A stretch of 64,000 nt of DNA from Amycolatopsis saalfeldensis (GTDB taxonomy: Bacteria > Actinomycetota > Actinomycetes > Mycobacteriales > Pseudonocardiaceae). Both the position numbers and the translations under genes were made by a program. Positions 40,292 through 47,688 of this stretch are shown piece after piece. The notes beneath the pieces were generated by a model. That model saw nothing but the letters and a program-made list of their open reading frames with translations. It made no database searches and was not told the DNA's origin. Each line of letters begins with the position of its first letter. The first letter of the stretch is position 1. Where the stretch lies: NCBI RefSeq assembly GCF_900110575.1, contig NZ_FOEF01000011.1:62001-126000 (forward strand), in the 5' to 3' direction.

Positions 40292-42046
40292 ATGAGCACC
40301 GTGGCGAGTGAGACGCTGCCCGCGAGACCCGGGGCCGACCTGCCGCGACCCGGGTGGACGCGGGCGCGGGCGTGGAACTGGGCGGTGCTCGGGCTGACCG
40401 TCGCCGGGTTCGCGGTGCTGGCGTGGAACCGCCGGTGGATGAGCGACGACGGCATGATCGTGCTGCGGACCGTCCGCCAGATCCTGGCCGGCAACGGGCC
40501 GGTGTTCAACGCGGGCGAACGCGTCGAGTCCAACACCAGCACCCTGTGGACGTTCCTGCTCCTGGCGTTCGCCTGGATCCCCGGGCTGCGGCTGGAGTGG
40601 CTGGCCGTGGTGACCGGCCTCCTCTGCTCCGTTGGCGGGCTGCTGCTCGCGCTCGACGGCGCGCGCCGGCTGGCCGGGGCCACCCGCTCGGTGTTCGTGG
40701 TGCCACTGGGGGCGCTGGTCGTGGTGGCGCTGCCGCCGTTCCGGGACTTCGCGACGTCCGGGCTCGAGACCGGCCTGATCACGTTGTGGCTGGGCGGCAC
40801 CTGGTGGCTGCTGGTTCGCCGCGCGCGGCACCAGAGCGCCGGGCCCGTGTGGCTGACGGCGGTGGTGATCGGCCTCGGTTACCTCGTGCGGCCGGACCTG
40901 GCGCTGTTCAGCGCCGTCGCGGGGGTGGGGCTGCTGGTGCTCGCGTGGCGCGGCTGGCGCGCGGGGCTGCTGTGGATCGTCGCCGCGGCCGCGCTGCCGG
41001 CCGCGTACCAGGTGTTCCGCATGGGTTACTACGGGCTGCTCACGCCGAACACCGCACTCGTCAAGGAAGCGTCGAACGCCTTGTGGCACAAGGGGTTCGG
41101 TTACCTCGCCGACTTCGCGGGGCCGTACTGGCTCTGGGTTCCGGTGCTGCTGTGCGCGCTGATCGCCGTGGCGCTGCTGTGGGGCAAGCGCGTGAACCGC
41201 GAGATCGCGGTCGTGGTGGCCGTGCCGGTGCTCGCCGCGCTCGGGCTGGCGCTGTACGTGATCCGCGTCGGCGGTGACTTCATGCACGCGCGGATGCTGC
41301 TGCCCGCTCTCTTCTGCCTGCTGCTGCCCGTGATGGCGATCCGGCTGACCCGGCTGACGGTGGTCCCGGCGATCGCGCTGGGCGCGTGGGCATTGCTGGC
41401 CGTCGGCTGGCTGCGCACCCCGTACACACACCTGCCGCACCCGATCGACGAGGCGCGCGGGATCGCCGACGAGCGCGCCAACTATGTCGCCGACAGCCAC
41501 CACGAGCACCCGATCCTGGCCGAGGACTTCGACGAGTTCACCGCGATCGCGACCCCGATCCGCACCCTGCTCGACACCGAACCCGAGCCGGTCGTCCTGG
41601 TCCAGACGCCGCAGGGCCAATGGCACGCCTACCCGACCGCGTCGGGCCACGACACCATCACGTTCTTCAACATCGGCGGCCCCGGCCTGCTGCTGCCGCT
41701 GGACACCTGGGTGCACGACCCGATCGGGCTGTCGAACCCGATCGCCGCGCACACCACGCCGTACCCCGACCGCCGGACCGGCCACAACAAGTACGCCGGC
41801 ATCGACTGGGACCTCGCCGACGGCGGCCGCGGCACCACGGCCGAACTCGCCGCCCAGGGCGACTTCACCGCCGCCCGGCTGGACGACATCCGCCGCACCC
41901 TGGCCTGCCCGCACAACCGGGAGATGCTCGACTCCGTCCGGGCCCCGCTGACCTTCGGCCGGTTCTGGGACAACCTGGTGCACGCCGTCGGCCGGACTTC
42001 CCTGCGCTACGACCACGATCCGGCGAAGAACCAGACCTGCGGCTAG
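40292..42046 (+). CDS. GT-C type membrane glycosyltransferase, AftB/ZomB-like
   Basis: 584 residues with 9-11 membrane helices. The first external loop has MSDDGMIVLRTVRQILAG and NAGERVESNTSTLWTF, with the DD acidic pair and aromatic/Glu pattern shared by the beta-arabinofuranosyltransferase AftB and proteins annotated ZomB. The C-terminal ~170 residues are outside the membrane. Members use decaprenyl-phosphate arabinose to cap arabinan chains; substrate here is inferred. The ATG has GAGGGAGA upstream; the longer open frame runs over the RHS remnant and is rejected. A second gene of the same fold is at 51008. Confidence 0.75.
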   Translation: MSTVASETLPARPGADLPRPGWTRARAWNWAVLGLTVAGFAVLAWNRRWMSDDGMIVLRTVRQILAGNGPVFNAGERVESNTSTLWTFLLLAFAWIPGLRLEWLAVVTGLLCSVGGLLLALDGARRLAGATRSVFVVPLGALVVVALPPFRDFATSGLETGLITLWLGGTWWLLVRRARHQSAGPVWLTAVVIGLGYLVRPDLALFSAVAGVGLLVLAWRGWRAGLLWIVAAAALPAAYQVFRMGYYGLLTPNTALVKEASNALWHKGFGYLADFAGPYWLWVPVLLCALIAVALLWGKRVNREIAVVVAVPVLAALGLALYVIRVGGDFMHARMLLPALFCLLLPVMAIRLTRLTVVPAIALGAWALLAVGWLRTPYTHLPHPIDEARGIADERANYVADSHHEHPILAEDFDEFTAIATPIRTLLDTEPEPVVLVQTPQGQWHAYPTASGHDTITFFNIGGPGLLLPLDTWVHDPIGLSNPIAAHTTPYPDRRTGHNKYAGIDWDLADGGRGTTAELAAQGDFTAARLDDIRRTLACPHNREMLDSVRAPLTFGRFWDNLVHAVGRTSLRYDHDPAKNQTCG

Positions 42047-42786
42047 GCGGACGGCCCGGGCCAGCGCGAAGCGCCCAGCTCACGCGAGATCGTCCGGGCC
42101 GTCTCCGCGACGGCCACCCGCACGGCATCGGCCACCGGCCAGTCCGCGAGGGGGACCACCACGCCGATCGCGCCCGCGACGGCGTCGGCGGCGTCGAATA
42201 CCGGCGACGCCAGGCCGCACTCCCCCAGCACGGCCTCCTCCTGCTCCACGGCGACGGCGTCGCGTCGGACGTCGTCGAGTTCGGCCCGCAGCAGGGCCGG
42301 ATCCGTCACCGTCTCGCCGGTCATGCTGCGCAGCTCACCCGGGTCGGCGCCGGGCGCGAAGGCGAGCACGGCCTTGCCGAGCGCCGTCGCGTGCGCGGGC
42401 ACGACCAGGCCGACCTCCGACATCTGCCGTGACCCGTCCGGGCGCGGTTCGTGGTGCACGATCATCACCTCGCCGGGCAGCGGGACGCCGGCGCGCACCG
42501 CGTAACCCGTGCGTTTGGCCAGCTCCGCGGACCAGGCGAACGCCCGCGAGCGCAGTTCCAGGCTGCCCAGGTAGGCGTTGCCGAGCCGCAGCACCACCGG
42601 GCCGAGCCGGTACCGCGTGGACCCCGCCTCCTGCACGACCATTCCGTTGGCCTGCAACGTTTTGACGATCCCGTGCACTGTGGACGGTGCGAGGCCGAGC
42701 CGCGCGGCGATGTCGGAGAGCGGCACGCTGCGCGCGCCCTGCAGGACCCCGAGGACGCGAACGGCCCGGTCGACGGCCTGGATCAT
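42043..42786 (-). CDS. IclR-family regulator of dihydroxyacetone kinase genes
   Basis: 247 residues. Winged helix IQAVDRAVRVLGVLQGARSVPLSDIAARLGLAPSTVHGIV at the N-terminus; effector domain from ~80 with RAGVPLPGEVMIVHHEPRPDG, PAHATALGKAVLAFAP and GLASPVFDAADAVAGAIGV. GylR-like IclR proteins control glycerol and C3-polyol genes, fitting the divergent dhaKL genes. The stop codon overlaps that of the convergent glycosyltransferase gene within a CTAG. A perfect 17-bp palindrome lies upstream between it and dhaK. Confidence 0.9.
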   Translation of the reverse strand: MIQAVDRAVRVLGVLQGARSVPLSDIAARLGLAPSTVHGIVKTLQANGMVVQEAGSTRYRLGPVVLRLGNAYLGSLELRSRAFAWSAELAKRTGYAVRAGVPLPGEVMIVHHEPRPDGSRQMSEVGLVVPAHATALGKAVLAFAPGADPGELRSMTGETVTDPALLRAELDDVRRDAVAVEQEEAVLGECGLASPVFDAADAVAGAIGVVVPLADWPVADAVRVAVAETARTISRELGASRWPGPSA

Positions 42787-42856
42787 CGCGGCACCTCTTC
42801 TGCGGGGACGCGGTGCACTTTACAACAGCGGACCGGCCTCGTATGGTTGCTCGAAC

Positions 42857-42873
42857 ATTCGACTATGTCGAAT
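42857..42873. promoter_or_regulatory. 17-bp palindrome, likely IclR operator
   Basis: ATTCGAC-TAT-GTCGAAT with perfect seven-base arms, 70 bp from the IclR start and 36 bp from the dhaK start. The size and AT content fit an IclR dimer site that could repress both divergent transcripts. Confidence 0.68.
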
Positions 42874-42909
42874 ACAAGTCGACGATGACGAACAACTGGG
42901 GTGAGCACA

Positions 42910-43905
42910 ATGGCCGTGCGACAGCTGGTGAACGATCCCGACGACCTGGTGGCCGAGGCCTTACGCGGCTTGGAGCAGGCGCACCCGGACCTCGTCCGCT
43001 GTCACGCGGACCCGGCGTACGTGGTCCGCGCGGAAGCTGCCTGGCCGAAGGTCGCGCTGGTCTCCGGCGGCGGCTCCGGCCACGAGCCCCTGCACACCGG
43101 CTTCGTCGGCCCGGGCATGCTCGACGCCGCGGTGCCCGGCGCGGTGTTCGCGAGCCCGACCGCGTTCCAAGTCCGCGCCGCCGTTGTGGCCGCCGACCAC
43201 GGGCGCGGAGTGCTGCTGATCATCAAGAACTACACCGGCGACGTCCTGAACTTCACCATCGCCGCGGAGCTGGCGGCCGAGGACGGCGTCGAGGTCCGCA
43301 CCGTGCTGGTGGACGACGATCTGGCCACCGAAAGCACCGAGGGCCCCGGCCGCCGCGGGACGGCCGCGGTCGTCGCCGTCGAGAAGATCTGCGGTGCGGC
43401 AGCCGAGCGCGGCGCCTCACTGGACGAGCTGGCGGCGCTGGCCGAGCGCGTCACCTCGTCCGCCCGGACGCTGGCGCTCGCCCTCTCCTCGTGCACGCAC
43501 CCCGGTGAGTCGCGGCCGTCGTTCGAGCTGGCCGACGACGAGATCGAGTTCGGCGTCGGCATCCACGGCGAGCACGGCATCGAGCGCCGCCCGTTCGCGC
43601 CGGCGCGGAAGCTGGTCGCGGACCTGGCCGACCCGATCGTCACGGCGCTCGGGCTCACGCCGGGCGAGCAGGTGATCGCCATCGTCAACGGCCTCGGCGC
43701 CACCCACGGACTGGAGCTTTCGGCCGCGCACCAAGACTTGCGCGCCCACCTGTCGGGCCTCGGCATCGAGGCGGCGCGGTCGCTGGTCGGCTCGTACGTG
43801 ACCGCGCTCGACATGCGCGGCTGCTCGATCACTCTGCTGCGCGCCGACGCCGAACTGCTGGAGCTGTGGGACGCCCCCGTCCGCACCCCGGCCCTGACCT
43901 GGTGA
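42910..43905 (+). CDS. dhaK: Dihydroxyacetone kinase subunit DhaK
   Basis: 331 residues. VRQLVNDPDDLVAEALRGLE at the N-terminus, SGGGSGHEPLHTGFVG as substrate loop, LLIIKNYTGDVLNF, and GVGIHGEHGIERR, where His219 matches the histidine that covalently holds dihydroxyacetone as a hemiaminal. It binds the substrate while DhaL supplies phosphate. A GTG nine bases upstream (42901) is an alternative start, but GGGG at proper spacing favours the ATG. DhaL follows after 10 bp. Relatives phosphorylate other trioses or tetroses such as erythrulose. Confidence 0.94.
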   Translation: MAVRQLVNDPDDLVAEALRGLEQAHPDLVRCHADPAYVVRAEAAWPKVALVSGGGSGHEPLHTGFVGPGMLDAAVPGAVFASPTAFQVRAAVVAADHGRGVLLIIKNYTGDVLNFTIAAELAAEDGVEVRTVLVDDDLATESTEGPGRRGTAAVVAVEKICGAAAERGASLDELAALAERVTSSARTLALALSSCTHPGESRPSFELADDEIEFGVGIHGEHGIERRPFAPARKLVADLADPIVTALGLTPGEQVIAIVNGLGATHGLELSAAHQDLRAHLSGLGIEAARSLVGSYVTALDMRGCSITLLRADAELLELWDAPVRTPALTW

Positions 43906-43915
43906 GGAGAAACCC

Positions 43916-44512
43916 ATGGAGACCATCAACGCCCGGAGCTGGGTCGAGCGGTTCATCAAGACGGTCGTCGACCAGGCCGGTGAGCTGACCGAGCTGGACC
44001 GCCGCGCCGGCGACGGCGACTACGGCACGAACCTGCGCTCGGCCCTGCGCCGCGTGGAGGCCAACCTGGCCGGCGTCGCCTCCGACGCGCCGGACGCCGT
44101 GTTCACCGCCGTCTCCGACGGATTCCTGAACACCGGCGGCACCAGCGGCCCCCTGTTCGGCATGTGGTTCCGCGAGTTCACGCGCTCGCCGGAGCTGACC
44201 ACGGCGGCGCTGGCCGAGGCGGCGGCCGGCGGCGTGGCCGTGGTCCAGCGCCTCGGCAAGGCGGAGGTGGGCCACAAGACGATGGTCGACGCCATGGTCC
44301 CCGCCGCCGAGGCCCTCACCGCGGCCGCCGGGCGTGACGAGCCGCTGGCCGAAGCCGTGCGCGCGGCGGCATCCGCGGCCCACACCGGCGCCGCGTCGAC
44401 GGAAAGCCTGCTGGCGAAGCGCGGCCGGGCCAGCTACGTCGGGGAAAACGCCCGCGGCGTGGTGGATCCGGGCGCGCTGACCGTGGCGCTGTTCTTCGAC
44501 GCCGCTTCCTGA
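43916..44512 (+). CDS. dhaL: Dihydroxyacetone kinase subunit DhaL
   Basis: 198 residues, all-helical nucleotide-binding subunit. Mg-ADP motif LDRRAGDGDYGTNL (D-x-D-x-G-x-N), GGTSGPLFGMWF, EVGHKTMVDAMVPA (second acidic ligand) and GRASYVGENARGVVDPGA. In PTS-type systems DhaL keeps ADP bound and is recharged by DhaM. No DhaM gene follows; the next gene is a TetR regulator. A distant DhaM or direct ATP use is needed. Confidence 0.94.
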   Translation: METINARSWVERFIKTVVDQAGELTELDRRAGDGDYGTNLRSALRRVEANLAGVASDAPDAVFTAVSDGFLNTGGTSGPLFGMWFREFTRSPELTTAALAEAAAGGVAVVQRLGKAEVGHKTMVDAMVPAAEALTAAAGRDEPLAEAVRAAASAAHTGAASTESLLAKRGRASYVGENARGVVDPGALTVALFFDAAS

Positions 44513-44519
44513 CGATCCC

Positions 44520-44550
44520 CTATCAAAGTGTAGTCAATACACTTTGATAG
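44520..44550. promoter_or_regulatory. 31-bp operator with 13-bp perfect arms
   Basis: CTATCAAAGTGTA (44520-44532), five bases, then TACACTTTGATAG (44538-44550). It begins 8 bp after the dhaL stop and ends 29 bp before the GTG of the TetR gene. The AT-rich dyad over the expected promoter is typical for TetR autorepression. Confidence 0.75.
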
Positions 44551-44579
44551 TCAGACAACCAATGGAGTACGCTGGCCTG

Positions 44580-45197
44580 GTGAGTGAGACGACGCAACCC
44601 CTCGGCCGGCGCGAACGGAAGAAGGCCGCGACCCGGCAATCGCTGGCCGACGCGGCGTTGGCGCTGTTCCTGCAGCACGGCTACGACCAGGTCAGCATCA
44701 AGGACGTGGCCGAGGCCGCCGACGTTTCCACCACCACGGTCTTCAAGCACTTCCCCGGCAAGGAAGCGCTGGTCTTCGACGAGGAAGACGAACACGAGGC
44801 GATGCTGGTCGCGGTGGTGCGGGATCGCCCCGAGGGCCAGAGCGTGGTCACGGCATTGCGTGAGCACGTACTGCGCTCGTACTTCAGGACGTCGGACAAC
44901 GCGGGCTTCGCGGCGTTCCGCAAGCTGATCGCGGAGACGCCGGCCCTGCGCGACTACTCGCACCGCATGTGGATGCGGCACGAAACCGCGGTGGCGCAAG
45001 CCATCGCGGAGGAGGCCGGGCTGCCGGGGGACGACCTCTCGGCCGCCGCGCTCGCCCACTTCGCCCTCGAATCCACGGCGCTCACCCACAACCGCGAAGA
45101 CCCGCGCGCGGCCGTCGAAGCCGCCTTCGACCTGCTCGAAAACGGCTGGGTTCCGATCCCCGGTCAGTCTCGCCCGGAGAAGGCGCCCGGCGCGTAA
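44580..45197 (+). CDS. TetR-family regulator
   Basis: 205 residues from GTG (VSETTQPLGRRERKKAATRQ). HTH: SLADAALALFLQHGYDQVSIKDVAEAADVSTTTVFKHFPGKEALVFDEEDE, the subgroup with C-terminal KxxLVFD. The C-terminal domain includes LRSYFRTSDNAGFAAFRKLI. In-frame TTG and ATG codons upstream lie in or near the operator and are rejected. The 31-bp palindrome upstream is its probable site. Its 3' end overlaps a small convergent gene by 34 bp. Confidence 0.88.
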   Translation: MSETTQPLGRRERKKAATRQSLADAALALFLQHGYDQVSIKDVAEAADVSTTTVFKHFPGKEALVFDEEDEHEAMLVAVVRDRPEGQSVVTALREHVLRSYFRTSDNAGFAAFRKLIAETPALRDYSHRMWMRHETAVAQAIAEEAGLPGDDLSAAALAHFALESTALTHNREDPRAAVEAAFDLLENGWVPIPGQSRPEKAPGA

Positions 45198-45364
45198 CCG
45201 GTGGGCAGGAAGTCGTCGGTCTCCGCGAGCTCGGCCTCGGCGACCAGCTCGTTGCGGCAGCCGGCCAGTCCGAACACGTGCGGAGTGCGGCGCTCGCCCC
45301 CGTATTCCGCGCAGCTGCAGAATCCCCGCAGCGCACCGGTGGGCGGGTCGTATGGGCTGGCCAA
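45164..45364 (-). CDS. Small cysteine-containing hypothetical protein with TTG start
   Basis: 66 residues, unrecognised. A TTG codon at 45364 has AGGAGG seven bases upstream, a near-perfect ribosome binding site, and the frame then shows strict G/C wobble. Cysteines at 16, 18 and 36 (GFCSCAEYGG and LAGCRNELV) could bind a metal or form a disulfide. The tail is acidic (VAEAELAETDDFLPTGYAPG). There is no signal peptide or membrane segment. It overlaps the 3' end of the TetR gene. The longer open frame on this strand covers the proline-rich gene and is a shadow. Confidence 0.6.
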   Translation of the reverse strand: MASPYDPPTGALRGFCSCAEYGGERRTPHVFGLAGCRNELVAEAELAETDDFLPTGYAPGAFSGRD

Positions 45365-45522
45365 CTGCTGCCTCCTGACGGTTCGGGCGGACCTGGTTGA
45401 CGGAACTGGTTCCCACGGTGCCGGGTGCCGGCCGGAGGGTCCAGACCCCAGGAGGCCAACAGTCGGTGCCGGGAGCCGAACGGCTCCGCGTACTTCGCCG
45501 GGCCTGAAGTCCGGCCGTCCGG

Positions 45523-46329
45523 TCAGTGGGGCATCTCGGTTCCCTTGCGCGGGCCGATCGCGGCCCCTGCAACCACCAGGAGCGCGCCGCCGACCAGCAG
45601 ATACGGCCCCAGCCCCAGCAGCGAGAAGTTGCGCGCGAAGATCAACACGACCCCGCCGGCGTGCAGGAGCAGCATCAACGTCGCCCGGCCCGCGAAAACC
45701 GTGCGGTACCACCAGAAGTTGGTGTGCGTCAGCGGCTTGCGCCGGATGCTGCTGAGCAGGAACGCCGAACGCTTGGTGCGCAACGCGCCCAGCGTCCACG
45801 GCAGCACGGCCGCCATCGTCAGCGCGGTGAGCAGGAAGCCGAACCACTGCACGTACGACGTGGCCAGGTCGGACGAGAACTTCACCCGGTCCGACTGCTG
45901 CAGCAGATCCAGGAAGGTGAACGAAACCGACAGCGTCCCCGAGCTGAACGTCACCCACGGCACGGCGAACAGCGCCACCAGTTCCAGCACGATCCCGAGC
46001 CCGGCCGGGATCACGCCGAGCCCCACCGTCGTGAGTGGCCCGGGCCGTTGTGGCTGCCCCTGGCCCCAGGCCCCTTGCGGCTGCGGGGCCCACTGTTGCG
46101 GATACGGGTTTCCCGGCTGCGCCCACTGCTGTTGCCCGGGCGGCTGCGGCTGTCCGGGCTGAGGCGGCCCGGACCACGGCTGTCCAGGCTGCTGTGGCAC
46201 AGGCTGTTGTTGCGGCACAGGCTGTTGTTGCGGCACAGGCTGTTGTTGCGGCACAGGCTGTTGCGACGGCCACGGCTGCTGTTGCCCCGGCCACGGCTGC
46301 TGTCCCGGCGGACCCCCTGGGTGGCTCAT
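45523..46329 (-). CDS. Membrane protein with Pro/Gln-rich repeat N-terminus
   Basis: 268 residues. Residues 1-~95 are almost only P, Q, G and W, with a QQPVPQ repeat copied four times and further QPGQP/PQPQG units. Four membrane helices follow (LGVIPAGLGIVLELVALFAV, QWFGFLLTALTMAAVLPWTL, ATLMLLLHAGGVVLIFA, YLLVGGALLVVAGAAIG). The tail faces the cytoplasm, as in other actinobacterial proteins with proline-rich N-termini tied to cell-envelope growth. Function unknown. The DNA beneath the repeats is an 18-bp tandem array. The start is ATG at 46329. Confidence 0.83.
   Translation of the reverse strand: MSHPGGPPGQQPWPGQQQPWPSQQPVPQQQPVPQQQPVPQQQPVPQQPGQPWSGPPQPGQPQPPGQQQWAQPGNPYPQQWAPQPQGAWGQGQPQRPGPLTTVGLGVIPAGLGIVLELVALFAVPWVTFSSGTLSVSFTFLDLLQQSDRVKFSSDLATSYVQWFGFLLTALTMAAVLPWTLGALRTKRSAFLLSSIRRKPLTHTNFWWYRTVFAGRATLMLLLHAGGVVLIFARNFSLLGLGPYLLVGGALLVVAGAAIGPRKGTEMPH
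46202..46255. repeat. 18-bp tandem repeat (three perfect units)
   Basis: The unit GGCTGTTGTTGCGGCACA occurs three times without change, with partial or diverged copies on both sides (from about 46,186 to 46,270). It encodes the QQPVPQ repeat of the membrane protein on the minus strand. Copy number could vary between strains without breaking the frame. Confidence 0.85.
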
Positions 46330-46374
46330 GACCGGAGAGCCTAGCCGTCCGAGGGCGTCCGCACGGGGATCTCG

Positions 46375-47679
46375 CTATCCCAGCGGCTTGTCCAGCACGG
46401 CCTTGAGGTTGCTGAACGTGTCGATGGAGTATTTCCCGTGGTAGCGCCCCATTCCGCTCTCCCCGACGCCGCCGAACGGCAGATCGGAGGCGGTGAGATG
46501 CGCCACCGGCAGGCCGAATCCCACGGCGCCCGAGGAGGTTTCGTCGAGAATGCGCTGTTTCGTCTCCGGCGAGCCGACGAACGCGTACAGCGCCAGCGGC
46601 TTGTCCCGCCCGGTGATGAAGGTGATCGCCTCGTCGAGCGACGCCACCGTGAGCACCGGCAGGATCGGCCCGAAGATCTCCTCGCCCATCACCGGCGAGT
46701 CCGGGGCGACGTCGGCGAGCACGGTCGGCGCGATGAACTTGCGGTCCCGGTCCGTCCGGCCGCCGGTGACCACGCGGCCGCTGCCGAGCAGCTTCGACAG
46801 CCGGTCGAAGTGCCGGGTGTTCACGATCCGGCCGTAGTCGGGGCTGGCGGCCGGGTCGTCACCGAACTTGGCGCGCAGCACCTCAGCGAGCAGCGGCTCC
46901 AGCTTCTCCGCGGTGTCGCCGATCGCGAGCACGTAGTCCGGCGCCACACAGGTCTGGCCCGCGTTCATGAACTTGCCGTAGACGATCCGCTCGGCGGCCA
47001 GCCGCAGGTCGACGTCGGTGTCGACGATGACCGGGCTCTTGCCGCCCAGCTCCAGCGCGACCGGCGTGAGGTGCTTGGCCGCGGCGGTCATCACGATCCG
47101 GCCCACGACGCCGTTGCCGGTGTAGAAGATGTGGTCGAAGTGCTGCTCCAGCAGCTCCGTCGTCTCCGGGATCGCGCCCTCGACCACGGCGACGGCCTCG
47201 GGGTCGAGGTACGCCGGCACGTGCCGGGCGATCGCGGCGGACACCGTCGGCGAGAGTTCGCTGGGCTTCACCACCGCCGCGTTGCCCGCGGCCAGCACGC
47301 CGACCAGCGGCGCCAGCACGAGGTGCAGCGGGTAGTTCCACGGCCCGATGATCAGCCCGACCCCGAGCGGCTCGCGCACGACCGTGCCACGGCCGGGCAG
47401 CAGCCGCTCCGGCAGCGGCGCGGCCTCCGGCGCCACCCACGCGTCGAGGTGCTCCAGCGTGTGGTCGACCTCGTTGGCCACGAACGTGATCTCGGCGCTG
47501 CGGGCCTCGGCCGCGTTCTTCCCGAGGTCGGCGTGCAGGGCGGCGAAGAAGTCGTCCGCCTGCTCCAGCAGCATGGCCTTCAAGGCGGTCAGCTGCGCCT
47601 TCCGCCATTCGAGCGGCTTGGTCCGACCGGCCTGGAACGCGGCACGCAGACGGGACACGACTTCGGGGATCTCGCTCAT
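46375..47679 (-). CDS. Aldehyde dehydrogenase family protein
   Basis: 434 residues, the shorter class-3-like form. Asn in VGLIIGPWNYPLHLVLAP near residue 110, Glu in ALELGGKSPVIVD near residue 210, nucleophile Cys in NAGQTCVAPDYVL near 243, and the final PFGGVGESGMGRYHGKYS motif. It oxidises an aldehyde, often fatty or semi-aldehyde, using NAD(P). Last gene of the four-gene operon; it starts 9 bp after the CoA-transferase gene ends. It probably handles an aldehyde released by the upstream enzymes. Confidence 0.92.
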   Translation of the reverse strand: MSEIPEVVSRLRAAFQAGRTKPLEWRKAQLTALKAMLLEQADDFFAALHADLGKNAAEARSAEITFVANEVDHTLEHLDAWVAPEAAPLPERLLPGRGTVVREPLGVGLIIGPWNYPLHLVLAPLVGVLAAGNAAVVKPSELSPTVSAAIARHVPAYLDPEAVAVVEGAIPETTELLEQHFDHIFYTGNGVVGRIVMTAAAKHLTPVALELGGKSPVIVDTDVDLRLAAERIVYGKFMNAGQTCVAPDYVLAIGDTAEKLEPLLAEVLRAKFGDDPAASPDYGRIVNTRHFDRLSKLLGSGRVVTGGRTDRDRKFIAPTVLADVAPDSPVMGEEIFGPILPVLTVASLDEAITFITGRDKPLALYAFVGSPETKQRILDETSSGAVGFGLPVAHLTASDLPFGGVGESGMGRYHGKYSIDTFSNLKAVLDKPLG

Positions 47680-47688
47680 GATCAAACC

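Noticed and set aside
39881..42016. 711-codon minus-strand ORF
   Set aside because: Mostly antisense to the GT-C gene at 40292. Only its last ~110 codons overlap the RHS remnant.
45164..46294. 376-codon minus-strand ORF rich in A and T residues
   Set aside because: Out-of-frame reading of the Pro/Gln-rich membrane protein. Only its last 66 codons have a ribosome binding site and coding bias.
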